This document shows, piece by piece, positions 21,602 to 31,368 of a stretch of DNA of 64,000 nucleotides. The position numbers and the translations under genes are program-made. The stretch covers positions 57,662-121,661 of the forward strand of contig RQSC01001165.1 in NCBI GenBank assembly GCA_013416795.1. Reading direction: 5' to 3'. This DNA is from Prasinococcaceae sp. CCMP 1430 (Eukaryota > Prasinodermophyta > Palmophyllophyceae > Prasinococcales > Prasinococcaceae). Numbering within the stretch: the first letter of the stretch is position 1; each line of letters begins with the position of its first letter. The notes beneath the pieces were generated by a model. The model did no database searches and was not told where the DNA came from. It saw only the letters and a program-made list of their open reading frames with translations.

Positions 21602-22598
21602 TCATGCGCCGCAGAGCTTCTCGAGCGCCGCGCTTTCGTCGCCGCCCGTCGCCGCGAGCGCTGCCTTCACGCTTTCGGTATCGAAGCCCATCTCGCACAG
21701 CCGCGCAACCTTGGCGTCGTCGCTCGAGGGGACGGCGAACGTCTCCGTCCAGTAGCGCGCAGTGTTCTTGTACTCCTCATAGTTCTTGATGTACTGCGAG
21801 GCAACCTGCGCGTCTTGTGGATCGTTGGGCTCGGGCGTCGACAGAAGCGCCTGCAGCGACAGCAGCGCGGTCTTGAGAGTCAAGGCTGGGCTCCACTGAT
21901 CCTGCAGACGCGCGCGTCCGGCGAGAGGCAGCGAGTGCGCGCGCGGGCGCGAGCGCAAGGCATGGGCGGTTGGTGTTGGGTCAGCGTGCCCCTCATTTGC
22001 GCCAGCTCTGGCGCACTGACCAGAGCCGCGCGCGCGACACACGCGGCGTGTGCTGCGCTGTATTGCGCTGCGCACCTTGAGGATGTCGAGGCAGATCGCG
22101 CCATTGGCGCTGGACACGTTGGGATGCCAGACCTTCGTGATGAAGACCATCTTCGGAGGTTCGAAGGGATAACTGTCGCCCAGCTGAATGTCCACAGAGA
22201 ACAAGCCGCCCTCGTACGGCGTGCCCACGGGCCCCTGAGCCCCCGATCCGAGCGTAACGCGCACAGCGCGGGGTCAGCGCGCCGACTGCGCCGCGCGTCC
22301 ACCGCGACGCCCGCGCGTCCAAGCGCACGCACGAGCGAGGATGTTATGCGAGAGCGTGATGCGAGGGGGCGCGACGCGCGTGCGCAACGCGGGCGCGCAC
22401 ACGGGCACAGGCGGGCGGGCGCGCAAGCGCAAGTGGGCGCAGGCGCTCGTGCACCCACCCCACGCGCACCTTAATCTCGCCGCGCATGTGCGAGAGCGCC
22501 TGCGCGCCCTCCCCGGTGACGGTCACCGTGACGCCGCTGGCCGTGTCGCGCGCCACGTCCCTGAGCTCGCGCTGCACGCGCGCCGCGTCGAGCGGCAT
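21602..22598 (-). CDS. Ubiquitin-conjugating enzyme E2 with UBA domain (UBC27/UBE2K type, 3 exons)
   Basis: Exons 22470-22598, 22076-22234 and 21602-21901 (introns of 235 and 174 nt, all phase 0) give 195 aa, matching the roughly 200 aa of UBE2K. Junctions read GEIK+[10 protein letters not shown] and CLDILK+[11 protein letters not shown]. The UBC fold shows [18 protein letters not shown] and the active-site Cys in [10 protein letters not shown]-terminal UBA domain follows ([32 protein letters not shown]). By family it builds or extends ubiquitin chains, often K48-linked. The first exon is overlapped antisense by the longest reading of the DUF2358 gene. Confidence 0.92.
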
Positions 22599-23550
22599 CG
22601 CCACCGCATGCACGCCGGTCTGCGGGCCGCGCGCCCCACCGGCGAGCACGTCCGGCGCCGACGGCAGCGTGGAGCTCGCCCGCAGCGAGGGCGACGGCGC
22701 GAGCGGCAGCACCTACGGCGAAGGCGAGGCGCTCGCCATGCTGCGCTCGCAGCTCTTCGCCTCGGTGGCGCTGCCTCCGCACGGGGAGCGCGGCGGCGGC
22801 CTCGGAGCGGTGGTGCTGGCGGCCGAGGGCAAGGATGCCGAGGTCGAGGGAGGCAGTTCCGATGAGGGCGGCGAGGCGCAGAGCGAGCAGGGCCGCGCGG
22901 CCCCGGGCGGCGGGCACGACGACAAGGACCAGAACGGACGAAACAAGGAGTACTACGCGCAGATGGGCGACGCCATCCGCGCGCTGCGCGCCGATCTGCC
23001 CATGATCTTCGACAAGGAGCACCCGGTAGATTGGGACATCTACCGCGAGGACGTCGGCCTCATCGTCAACATCGAGACGCCGCCGAAGCTGCGCACGCGT
23101 CTCGAGGGGCTGGACAACTACAAGGTGGTGTGGGAGTGGTTCCGGAAGACAATACGGGTATTCTTCAGGTCGCCGAGCGTCGAGGTGAAGCGCATCTGGC
23201 AGCCAGTGGACGGCATCATCATGGTGAGGTGGACCATCTGGGGCACGCTGCGCGGCATGGGCGCCAACATGCAGCCGGCCGTGCAGTTCGAGGGCTCGAG
23301 CGAGTTCAAGTTGGACAAGGATGGCCTCATCTATGAGCACCGCATAGACAACCGCGCGATGTCTGGGCGCAACGGCCAGCGCCAGCCCACGTGGCAGCTC
23401 GAGCTGGCGCGCATCGCAGCCCCTGCGCGCACTCCGACGCCGACCATGTGGTGCGAGAAGGCCGACTCGCCCACCGCGCTGCTGCTGCAGTTGGTCAAGC
23501 GAGCCATAGCGGCCGCGCCCAGAGGGACTGTCGCCGGCAGCAACAACTAA
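22486..23550 (+). CDS. DUF2358 (NTF2-like) plastid-type protein
   Basis: Single exon; 354 aa from ATG 22486, or 270 aa from ATG 22738. The conserved part begins near residue 155: AIRALRADLPMIF, WDIYREDVGLIV, a GLDNYK motif, then VEVKRIWQPVDGIIMVRWTI and EGSSEFKLDKDGLI. This is the pattern of the DUF2358 family of plants and cyanobacteria, usually plastid-located and of unknown function. The N-terminal stretch is Ser/Ala-rich and low in acidic residues, as a transit peptide would be. If ATG 22486 is used, its coding region overlaps the first exon of the opposite E2 gene by 113 nt; ATG 22738 would leave about 140 nt for a shared promoter and seems the simpler reading. Confidence 0.78.
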   Translation: MCESACAPSPVTVTVTPLAVSRATSLSSRCTRAASSGIATACTPVCGPRAPPASTSGADGSVELARSEGDGASGSTYGEGEALAMLRSQLFASVALPPHGERGGGLGAVVLAAEGKDAEVEGGSSDEGGEAQSEQGRAAPGGGHDDKDQNGRNKEYYAQMGDAIRALRADLPMIFDKEHPVDWDIYREDVGLIVNIETPPKLRTRLEGLDNYKVVWEWFRKTIRVFFRSPSVEVKRIWQPVDGIIMVRWTIWGTLRGMGANMQPAVQFEGSSEFKLDKDGLIYEHRIDNRAMSGRNGQRQPTWQLELARIAAPARTPTPTMWCEKADSPTALLLQLVKRAIAAAPRGTVAGSNN

Positions 23551-24205
23551 TGAGAGGCTCACGCACCCGGGCGCGAGGGAGGCGCCAACGAAGTGAGCAG
23601 CGAGGTCCCGGCGACCGGGACGGCCGGCGGTCAGGTCGTCCCAGTGTATATGTCTCAGTACTACTAGCCATTGTGTCGCCCGGCGGCGCGGGCGAGCGCC
23701 GGGGAGTCGCCAGCGCAGCCACCATGCCTCCGCCGCGGGCGCTCGCGCTCGCGCCAGCGAGAACCCGAGCCGCTCCTCTGCTCGTCCCGCCACCACCCAG
23801 CTGCCACGGCGCCGCGCTGCGTCCCGCAAGTGCGCGCTCGCTCGCCGCATGGCATGGTGCCATGCCACCTCATCGCGCCGCATGATGCGACCATCGCATT
23901 GCTTTCCCGTGGTCTCACTATACCTCTATTCTGGTGCTCGTGAGTTTTATTTCCGACGGCGAAATGCGAATGCGAATGCGCTTTGATCCCATTGAAATTG
24001 ATGGGGTGTGTCCGCGCGAAAAGAAAAGAAAAAACGCCGCTGCCGGTCTCCCTCGGAAGCGCGCGCTGCGCGCTGATGGGGCGGGTGGTTCGCGCTGGTG
24101 ACCATACCAAAATGAACGCGTGGGCACACCGAGCGCCGCGGCACAGCCAGGAGCCAACGACGAGCGCTGAGATTTATTAGGGTGACTAGCTAGAGAGCGC
24201 CCATA
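23551..24205. other. Convergent intergenic region
   Basis: Between the stops of two convergent genes. From about 23890 to 24180 the sequence is much less GC-rich, with AAAAGAAAAGAAAAAACG near 24019. No open frame has protein-like composition and no RNA gene is recognised. Confidence 0.4.
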
Positions 24206-25864
24206 CTACTGTATGTGAGGCGGGTCGTGGCGTCGGTGCGCCGTGCAGTAGCAGCGGGCGCTGAACCAGTACTCTTGCGAGTACCCGCGCAGGTTGAAGG
24301 CCTGGCCGCCCTCGGCGTACTTCTCCGCGCCGCCGCCACCGCCGGGCAGCCCTCCCTTGCTCGCGGCGAATGCGCGCAAGTTTTCCACTTCCCGCTGCAG
24401 GTGCATCGCTTCGGCAGACCACTTGTCGCGCTCCGAGTCAGCGACGTACACCGCCACGCGCAGCTCCTCGAGCTGTGCGCGCGCGTGGCTGAGATCCTCT
24501 CGCATGCCGGCGATGTCTTCCTCGCTCGTGGCCTGCGCGCACTCCGTCGTGCCGGCAGGCGGTCGTGTTTCGGCGCTGGCCGTGGCCGCGGCCGGAGCCG
24601 GAGCCGCGTCCTCATTCGCATCGCGCAGCTCCAGCACCTGCGTGCGCAGGCGCTCGATCTCGGCCTTGCTGTCGTCGAGCGCCGCGGCCGTGCCCATCGA
24701 TGACGTCTCGGAGCGCTGCAACGCGGCCTCTGCAAGCAAGCGACGCTCTTGCTCGCGTTCTAGCTCGGCGCGGAGCTCGCTCGACGCGCTGCTGCCCGAA
24801 AGTGCGGGACACGAAGCGCCAGCGGCTTTGCCGTTCGCCTCGACGGCGTCGCGGCGTGCCTGAGCGAGTGCCGCGCGCGCCTCGTCGAGCTCTGCCTCGA
24901 GATTCGTCGCGCGGCTGCCATTGAGACCGCCGGAGGCGCAGTCGCTCCCCTCGCCCGCCGCGNGGCGCCACGCCGCCGCGGGCACCGGCAGTTGGTGCTG
25001 CGGCTCCGCCGGCCCGCGGCCACGACCAGACGCCGCCGCGCGCAGCGCCCATGCGTGGTGGCCAACGAGGTCCTTGCTCATCTTGAGCACCGACTGCAGC
25101 GTGGCCTCAGCCTCAGCTGCTCGAGTCTCGGCAGCCGCCTTGGCACGGCGCAAGCTCTCGGCCTGCTTCGCGAAGGCCTCCCGCTCGCGCTCGAGCTGCA
25201 CCTCGAGCGCCGGTGCCTCCTTCTCGGAGGCCCTGCGCTTGCGCGGGCTGCTACATGAGGACATGATCAACTTCGGCTTTTCCCCCTGCAGCTGAAGTTG
25301 CTGCTGCAACAGCATCAGCTGCTGTCGGTGCCCCTCTTCCTTCTCCTTCTCTCTCTGCCTCTGCTCGTCCCTCTCGCGCTCCCGTTCAGCAAGCAGCTCC
25401 TTCTCTCTCTGCCTCTGCTCGTCCCTCTCGCGCTCCCGTTCAGTGAGCAGCTCCTTGCGAGCTGCCTCTGACTGGCGCAGCGCCTCAACAGTGTTTCGAA
25501 GGCCGGTGCCGAGGTTGCGTATTTCCTCCGAGATGGCCGCGCGCTCCTCCTCGAGCTCGCGGCGCGCCTGGTCTCCTTCTCCGCCCACAGCGTCGAGTGC
25601 TGCGCGCAGCGACTCGCGCTCCGAGCGCGCCTGCACGAGCTGCGCCTGCAGCGCGCGTATGGCCTTCGCCGACGCTGCGCTGCTGACAAACGCCCCCGCG
25701 TGAGCAGTTTCCACCACCGAAGCCGCGTTTCCTCCCGCGCCCAGCGCCGCCACGGCGTCGGGTTCGAGCCTCTCGACCCCGACGGAGAGCTCCGCGTCGA
25801 CAGCCGCGGTCGCGTCGCCGGGCGGCGCGCCGAGCGCGGCCGCCTCGCCCTCAAACCCCTCCAT
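24206..25864 (-). CDS. Coiled-coil protein of unknown function
   Basis: About 552 aa in one exon from ATG 25864 (MEGFEGEAAALGAPP). After an acidic/Ala-rich start, residues 75-260 form a long charged coiled coil (LQAQLVQARSERESLRAALD, ERERERDEQRQREKE repeated, LQQQLQLQ). A basic, possibly nuclear-localising stretch SSPRKRRASEKE follows, then further coiled coil to about residue 310. After a loop with an ambiguous base (N at 24963), a second coiled coil (EIERLRTQVLELRDANED, REDLSHARAQLEELRVAVY) leads to a Gly-rich C-terminus ending GYSQEYWFSARCYCTAHRRHD. No enzymatic motif is present. A structural, centrosomal or vesicle-tethering role is possible but not supported. Confidence 0.62.
   Translation of the reverse strand: MEGFEGEAAALGAPPGDATAAVDAELSVGVERLEPDAVAALGAGGNAASVVETAHAGAFVSSAASAKAIRALQAQLVQARSERESLRAALDAVGGEGDQARRELEEERAAISEEIRNLGTGLRNTVEALRQSEAARKELLTERERERDEQRQREKELLAERERERDEQRQREKEKEEGHRQQLMLLQQQLQLQGEKPKLIMSSCSSPRKRRASEKEAPALEVQLEREREAFAKQAESLRRAKAAAETRAAEAEATLQSVLKMSKDLVGHHAWALRAAASGRGRGPAEPQHQLPVPAAAWRXAAGEGSDCASGGLNGSRATNLEAELDEARAALAQARRDAVEANGKAAGASCPALSGSSASSELRAELEREQERRLLAEAALQRSETSSMGTAAALDDSKAEIERLRTQVLELRDANEDAAPAPAAATASAETRPPAGTTECAQATSEEDIAGMREDLSHARAQLEELRVAVYVADSERDKWSAEAMHLQREVENLRAFAASKGGLPGGGGGAEKYAEGGQAFNLRGYSQEYWFSARCYCTAHRRHDPPHIQ
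25343..25450 (-). repeat. Tandem 54-bp repeat (2 copies) in coiled-coil gene
   Basis: Bases 25343-25396 and 25397-25450 are near-identical and code twice for the 18-residue unit LL[AT]ERERERDEQRQREKE. Eighteen residues is not a multiple of the heptad but is close to 5 helical turns, so the charge pattern continues. Confidence 0.8.
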
Positions 25865-26212
25865 GGCGTCGCAACGCGACGACGCGCGACAGGACGAGCG
25901 ACCCGACGCCCTCGCCCCCCTCCCCCACTTCCCCCGCCCGGGCCCACGCACGCACCGGTGCGCCCGCCAGGGACGCGCCGCGCCCCGTAGCACCGCCGAG
26001 CGCGCGCCAGCCGGCGGCGCCGTGCCATCATCGGGCTGAGAGCTGAGAGCGGTGCCGAAGGGGCTCGAGAGACAGGGTTCGCAAAAGTGGTTCGATTCAA
26101 TGATGCTGTTCGTTCAGGCGCGATTCGGGTTCGGGAGTGAGCTCAGGATCGCTCCGGCTACACTGCTGCTGGTGGACTACAGGTAGGCGAGGGCAGTCAC
26201 GTCGGGCCCTGA

Positions 26213-28312
26213 CTAGGACGAGGCGGCGAGCGGCGCGCTCGCGGGCACGCCCCGCCGGCTGGGGCTGTCGCCGGAGTGAGCCCCCGAGCGGAGGGAGTCA
26301 CTGCCGGCCTTTCCGCCGAGCCTCTCCCCCACGCGCGCCACGCTGTGTTTGTACTTGTCGGGCGTCTTGTGCTGCGCCTCGAGTCTGCCAATGCAAGGGC
26401 CGCAGTATCCGTCAATGCCATGGCAGCGACGGCTGAGCGCCTTCACGCAGCAAAGCACGGCGCGCAAGTCTCGTTCCTCGTACAGATGATCGGCCTGGAA
26501 GAGACTCATGGACGTCACGCCAATCGCCTTGCACTTGTCGAGGAACCGGCCGATGTTGTCACGCAACTTCGCCTTCGCTTTCGTGACCCCAGGAGCGAAC
26601 TCGTCGGCATCCGCGTCGGGCACCCCGACGTAGTTGATTGTGATTTGTCGCGCGAGCGAGGCGTCGAGCGCGCGTAACGTCACTGCGTTGGCTAGCTCGC
26701 AGAGCGCAATGCCGTCCCGCAGGCGGGGCAGCAAGTCGTTGGCGGCATCTGCGCGATCCTCGCCCAGGAGAATGCCCGCGCGCTCGTCGCCAAGCACGTC
26801 GAACATCCAAGCCACGACTTGTTCCTCATCAGTCCCGGAGTACTCGCCATCGTAAGGTGCGGGGCTGGAGAATTCGAGCGGCTCGCCCGCGCCCACTCCC
26901 GCGGGCCCTTCTTCGCACCGCCCCACGTTCCCCGCGTTATCGATCAGGCCAGCGACGCGTACGCGCAGCGGCCCGTCCGGCGCGTCGCCGGGCGACATTT
27001 CTCTCGCGCACTCCCACGAGGCACTCAGTCCATTGGCGCCACTGCGGCCGAGCGCGGTGACGGAGGTACACACCGCGTCGCTGTCGCCGACGGTGAACTC
27101 GGGTGCGCGCACGGGCTTGTCGGCGGTCACCGTGACAATCACCCGGTCGCCGATTGTCGCACAACCATGCTTGATCTCCGAACCCTTCGCGTTGCACGCC
27201 TTGCAGGAAAAGCGCAAGCACGTGGGCGCTGCCGCGTCCAGCACGAGGGCCGCACCGTCCTTGGCGGTGTGCAGATCGGCCTCCGCTCCCTCTACGCGCG
27301 TGCTCACGTCGGAGAAGTTGCTCACGCGCAGCACGAGGTCTCCATCCGCACCACGCATGGTCTCGGGCACGACGCACGTGACCGTGAATGCGCCACCCTT
27401 GCTGCTCACCTCACACGCTTGTGTGGTATCGCTGGCCAGCGCAACCAGGGCGACGTTGGGCGTCGTGAGCGCTTGCTCTGGGTGGCAAGACACGAGCGAT
27501 GCAAATAGGGACGATCCCACGGTGAAGGCGCTCGAATCGGCGCCGCAAGGGGCGACTGCGCGCAGCGAGGCGCACTCGAGTGCGGGATGCCGCGTGTCGG
27601 CGATTGGCAGGGGCGTGGCACCCTCGCCGCGCAGCTCGCGCAGACTCACTCTCGCATGGCGCGGCTCACCAGACGGCGCGCACGCGTGCAGCGGCTCGAC
27701 CTCCGCGAGGAACTGCAGTGTGGCGCGCTCGGCCTGTTCACCTCCACGCAAAGTGTACGTCGCGACGTACGCGCTGCCATCCGCCGGATCGGCCGCGCGC
27801 TCGACGCGCGCCACGTCGCCGCTGCCGAACGTGACCTTCGGCGGGGCCATCGGCTCGCTCGCGACGAGCGTGAGCTGGACGGTGGAGCCGATGGAGACGA
27901 TGGCGTTGCCGTCGTCGTCAGTGGCGGGATCGGCGCACGCTAGCTCCGCGCGCTGGACGACGAACGCGGGCGGCTTGCTCGTGACTGCCGCAAGCGCCTC
28001 GCGCCAACGCCTCTCGGCTTGATAGCTATCAGCCTTGAGCACGAAGAGGCGCACGCGTTGCTTGTTGACCTCAAGCGCGTTGAAGGCCAATTCCTGCGCT
28101 TCCCCCTGGACCCACTCCATGTCCGACAGGTCCGCCACGCCGAGCGCCTCGCCGCCCTCCTCTTGCGACCAGCTGAGGTCCTTTCCGCGCAGCGTGAAGT
28201 GGCGGTCTTGCCAGATGGCCGGCCAACGCGTGGTGCGCTTCTTCTTCAGCACGCCGTCGAGGTGCACCACTCCGCTCTCGTCGAAGAACAGCATCTCGCC
28301 GGACGCCGCCAT
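26213..28312 (-). CDS. PH domain, Ig-like repeats and calponin-homology domain protein
   Basis: Single exon, 699 aa from ATG 28312. Residues about 12-115 form a PH domain (VHLDGVLKKKRTTRWPAIWQDRHFTLRGKDLSWSQ in two strands, ending ERRWREALAAVT). The middle (about 120-480) holds three or so beta-sandwich-like units with the pattern VGSTVQLTLVASEPMAPPKVTFG, as in bacterial and algal Ig-like adhesive repeats. A single CH domain follows at about 500-640 (EEQVVAWMFDVLG, LRDGIALCELANAV, NIGRFLDKCKAIGV, FQADHLYEERDLRAVLCCVKAL), then a short basic/Ser tail. CH domains of this type bind actin or signalling partners and PH domains bind phosphoinositides, so a membrane-cytoskeleton link is inferred. I do not know this domain order from any named protein. 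Confidence 0.72.
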   Translation of the reverse strand: MAASGEMLFFDESGVVHLDGVLKKKRTTRWPAIWQDRHFTLRGKDLSWSQEEGGEALGVADLSDMEWVQGEAQELAFNALEVNKQRVRLFVLKADSYQAERRWREALAAVTSKPPAFVVQRAELACADPATDDDGNAIVSIGSTVQLTLVASEPMAPPKVTFGSGDVARVERAADPADGSAYVATYTLRGGEQAERATLQFLAEVEPLHACAPSGEPRHARVSLRELRGEGATPLPIADTRHPALECASLRAVAPCGADSSAFTVGSSLFASLVSCHPEQALTTPNVALVALASDTTQACEVSSKGGAFTVTCVVPETMRGADGDLVLRVSNFSDVSTRVEGAEADLHTAKDGAALVLDAAAPTCLRFSCKACNAKGSEIKHGCATIGDRVIVTVTADKPVRAPEFTVGDSDAVCTSVTALGRSGANGLSASWECAREMSPGDAPDGPLRVRVAGLIDNAGNVGRCEEGPAGVGAGEPLEFSSPAPYDGEYSGTDEEQVVAWMFDVLGDERAGILLGEDRADAANDLLPRLRDGIALCELANAVTLRALDASLARQITINYVGVPDADADEFAPGVTKAKAKLRDNIGRFLDKCKAIGVTSMSLFQADHLYEERDLRAVLCCVKALSRRCHGIDGYCGPCIGRLEAQHKTPDKYKHSVARVGERLGGKAGSDSLRSGAHSGDSPSRRGVPASAPLAASS

Positions 28313-29038
28313 CCCGACGTGTGTGGGGGCGCGTCGCTCTCTCCCCCCTGCCCCCGTAGCCCTTCCGCGAGGCTGGGCGTCCCGAGCGCCCCCTATGGCG
28401 CCGTCCCCACCAACCCCTGCCGACCCGCGCCAGTCCGCCCTGCGCCGCGCGAGAGCCGGGCGCCTGGTATTCCCCTCTCCGATCCATCACTGCGCATTGT
28501 CCTCCCTCCCCCCCGTCAGCGCCCTTCCACCGAGCGGCGCGCGTCGCGTCGCGCGGCGCCGCGGCCGCGTGCCCGTTGGGCGCTCGCCCGCACAACGGCC
28601 GCGAGCCCAGGGTGCGCCCTCTCGCCCCCCCCCGCGGGGGGCCACCGCCGCCGCTTGCGCGCAACGCGCCGCCAACAGGGGGATGCGCAGCCGTGCGCCC
28701 GTGTGTGTGTATGTGTGTGTGTGTGTCCCTTGGCGCCCCCCCCCCACCTACGCGCGAGCGCGCAAGCGCCTTGCGCAGCGTGCGTCGCGGCGCGTCCCCT
28801 CTTGCTTTGCTTTGCGTTGCTGCGTGCCCCTTGGCGCCCGGCGCCCGACGAGCGCGCCCGCGCCCGCGTTGCGGGGAACGGCGGGGCCGGCCGGCCGGCG
28901 CGGGGGAACGCGGCCCACCGACGGAAGAAGGAACGCCTCCTCCTCGTCATCGCAGCCACCGTCAACTCAGACCGCGCGCGCACCAGCCAGAGCGCGCGCG
29001 CGAGCGCGGCGGCAACGCCCCCCCCCTTCCCCCCCCCC

Positions 29039-29258
29039 NNNNNNNNNNNNNNNNNNNNNNNNNNNNNNNNNNNNNNNNNNNNNNNNNNNNNNNNNNNNNN
29101 NNNNNNNNNNNNNNNNNNNNNNNNNNNNNNNNNNNNNNNNNNNNNNNNNNNNNNNNNNNNNNNNNNNNNNNNNNNNNNNNNNNNNNNNNNNNNNNNNNNN
29201 NNNNNNNNNNNNNNNNNNNNNNNNNNNNNNNNNNNNNNNNNNNNNNNNNNNNNNNNNN
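29039..29258. other. Assembly gap (220 N)
   Basis: A run of 220 undetermined bases flanked on the left by C-homopolymers. It lies upstream of the BAF60-like gene and prevents a full gene model there. Confidence 0.99.
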
Positions 29259-29508
29259 CGCTGCGCTCCGCCGCGCGCGCGCCCCCGATCCCCATCCGCC
29301 CCCCCCCTCCCGCACGCGCAGGTGCCGCGGGCCATGCCTCTGACGCGCGTGTGCGTGTGCGTGTTCCCACGGAACAGCAGGGGAAAACCCGGGGCGGTGA
29401 AACGTGCGGCCGCGGCGCGCCGCGCGCGCGCGCGCGACGGCGCCGAAACCTCAACCCATCAGACGGAGCGACGCCCTCGTCAAAACCCACAGCAACCAGC
29501 GCGCATGC

Positions 29509-29546
29509 AAACCCTAAATCACGTGCTTGCGACCTTTTACCCTAAA
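29509..29546 (+). promoter_or_regulatory. Paired telo-box-like motifs upstream of BAF60-like gene
   Basis: AAACCCTAAA (29509-29518) and ACCCTAAA (29539-29546) sit directly before ATG 29548. In plants the telo-box AAACCCTAA is a known promoter element of ribosomal-protein and other growth genes. Position supports a role here; binding is not shown. Confidence 0.4.
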
Positions 29547-29627
29547 TATGGGCGGCGAAGGTCGAGGCGGTTGCGCGCGGGGGGGGGGCATCTTCGGCGC
29601 GCGCGCGCGCCCGGCGCGCGCGCGCGC

Positions 29628-30620
29628 GGCACGCTGCGGCTGCACGTGTACAACACCTACGAGGGCGCGGCCGCCGATGGCGGGTCCACGGCGGTCACGC
29701 TGCACGTCGTCGGACGCGCGCTGGGATGCGAGGGGCGCTGCCCGCTGTCGAGCGTCGTCGAGCGCGTGGAGGTGGGCTTCGAGCACGCGGGCGCCGGCGG
29801 CAGCGTGCCGCGGAGCGCCACGTGGGCGCCCCCGAACGAGGAGGGCGGCAGCGGCGCGTGCGATCGCATTGAGGTGCGGCGCGAGGTGGCCGGTGGAGGC
29901 AGGGAGTGCGTGGCCAAGATCAGGATCTTCCTTCGGCGAGAGCACAAGTACTTCGTCGCGGCCCCAGCGCTCGCGGCGCTGCTGGGGATTGCAGAGGACA
30001 CGCACGCGCGCTTCATGCAAGCGCTCTGGTCGTACTGCCGTGCGCGCGGCCTGGTGTGTGCCGACGATCCCGGCGCGGTGTCGCTCGACGCGCAGCTGCG
30101 CGCGCTGCTGTCGGTGGCAGGCGCGCCCACTTCGCATCCCGAGCTGTGCAAGGGGCGCGCAGCGTTCGCCACGGTGTGCGCGTACGCGGCGGACCTGCTG
30201 TCGGAGGCGCCGCCGGTGAGCATAGAGCACCGGCTCGCGACTGGGAAACAGCAACAGCGGGGCGCGAAGGCCAGCAATGGTGGCGTCGGCGGCGCGAGCC
30301 CCGAAAGCTGCTACGACATCGAGGTCGAGCTCGCTGCTCCGAGCGTGCGAGATGCCGACTCCGATGCTGTCGCCCAGGCTTGCGACGACGAGCTGAGGGC
30401 GCTGTGCGGGCGCATCGAGGGCGCCGCGGCCCGTGCCGCCTTCTTCCGCGCGTTCGAGGCATCGCCAGTGGACTTCATCAACGCGACTGTCCTCAGCCAG
30501 GGCAGGGACCTCCAAGTGGCGGCGGCCAGCGATGCGCGTGCGCGCTCTGCGAGCAGCACCGACGGGTTTGCACAACCGTGGGCGGCGCGAGCGGCAGACG
30601 TGTATCTCAAGCGGCGCTGA
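29628..30620 (+). CDS. SWI/SNF subunit BAF60/SNF12-like (SWIB domain), N-terminus missing
   Basis: The frame carries a recognisable BAF60/SMARCD protein of about 330 aa from GTLRLHVYNTYEG to the stop, against about 500 aa in the family. A middle region LRLHVYNTY ... VTLHVVGRAL ... SSVVERVEVGFEH matches the segment before SWIB. The SWIB domain spans about 29948-30115 (YFVAAPALAALLGI, FMQALWSYCRARGLV). Then come the family's CYDIEVEL, AFFRAFEASPVDFINATVLSQGRDL and FAQPWAARAADVYL. The role is as an accessory subunit of SWI/SNF chromatin remodellers. ATG 29548 (MGGEGRGGC) would join this frame if the 10-G run at 29579-29588 had one more base; otherwise upstream exons lie in the gap region. Confidence 0.82.
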   Translation, partial: GTLRLHVYNTYEGAAADGGSTAVTLHVVGRALGCEGRCPLSSVVERVEVGFEHAGAGGSVPRSATWAPPNEEGGSGACDRIEVRREVAGGGRECVAKIRIFLRREHKYFVAAPALAALLGIAEDTHARFMQALWSYCRARGLVCADDPGAVSLDAQLRALLSVAGAPTSHPELCKGRAAFATVCAYAADLLSEAPPVSIEHRLATGKQQQRGAKASNGGVGGASPESCYDIEVELAAPSVRDADSDAVAQACDDELRALCGRIEGAAARAAFFRAFEASPVDFINATVLSQGRDLQVAAASDARARSASSTDGFAQPWAARAADVYLKRR

Positions 30621-30722
30621 GTACTCACCACCCCGTAAACCGAGACGCGCCCCGAGCGACTTCTTGAAACGCGAGCGCACGCGCAGCCACATGCGCGGGG
30701 ACCATAGTCGACGAGACATTTT

Positions 30723-31336
30723 TTACAGGAGTCTCACGGTTGGATCAGGGAGGGTAACATCCTCGTACTCTCCGTCATCATAGCGGATCCTGAACTCCTG
30801 CGTGTCGTCGTTGAATGACTCCAGAGTGCCAGGGAAGTACACCCCGTAAGCATCCCAGAGGGCCTCCACGCGACGCCCGACGCACTCGGCCCCCCACTCG
30901 CAGTCCTCAGGGGTGGCTCGCGGCTTGCCCTTGCCCTTCTCCTTGCCGACGGGCGCACTCTTTTTGTTGGACGCGCCGGCGCCCGACTCGGCCTTTGCCA
31001 TCGGACCCGTGCTCGCCGCGTCGGCCTTGCTCTTGGCACCATCCGCTCGCTCTTCGAGAGCAACCGCGTCAAGTCTCAGGCCACGGTGGCGCACGATGTG
31101 CGCCTGCAACACGTTGCGCTCCTGGAGAGCAAACACGACCACGTCACCTGTTGAAAGGCGGTGATCGAGGGAAAATCCTGAACAAAGACGTGCGGAGTGG
31201 GCGAGCGCGGCACCTTCGCGTTAGCGCATCTCACGCATCTCGCCCTTCGAGAGGAGGCGCGCGTGCGGGGGGGGGGGGGGGGGAAGGGGGGGGGGGGGGT
31301 GCCACTCGGCGCGCGGGCGGCGGCGCGGGAGGGCAG

Positions 31337-31368
<32 letters not shown>

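Larger units (their letters stand above)
28313..29547. other. Divergent intergenic region with assembly gap
   Basis: Separates the PH/CH gene start (28312) from the BAF60-like gene. It holds a (TG)n microsatellite near 28703-28730, C-rich runs around 29020-29038, a gap of Ns at 29039-29258, and two plant telo-box-like motifs (AAACCCTAAA at 29509-29518, ACCCTAAA at 29539-29546). The N-terminal exons of the BAF60 gene may lie here or in the gap; no coding exon is clear. Confidence 0.45.

Noticed and set aside
28516-29490. Open frames running through the N gap
   Set aside because: Undetermined bases are read as open; there is no evidence for coding.
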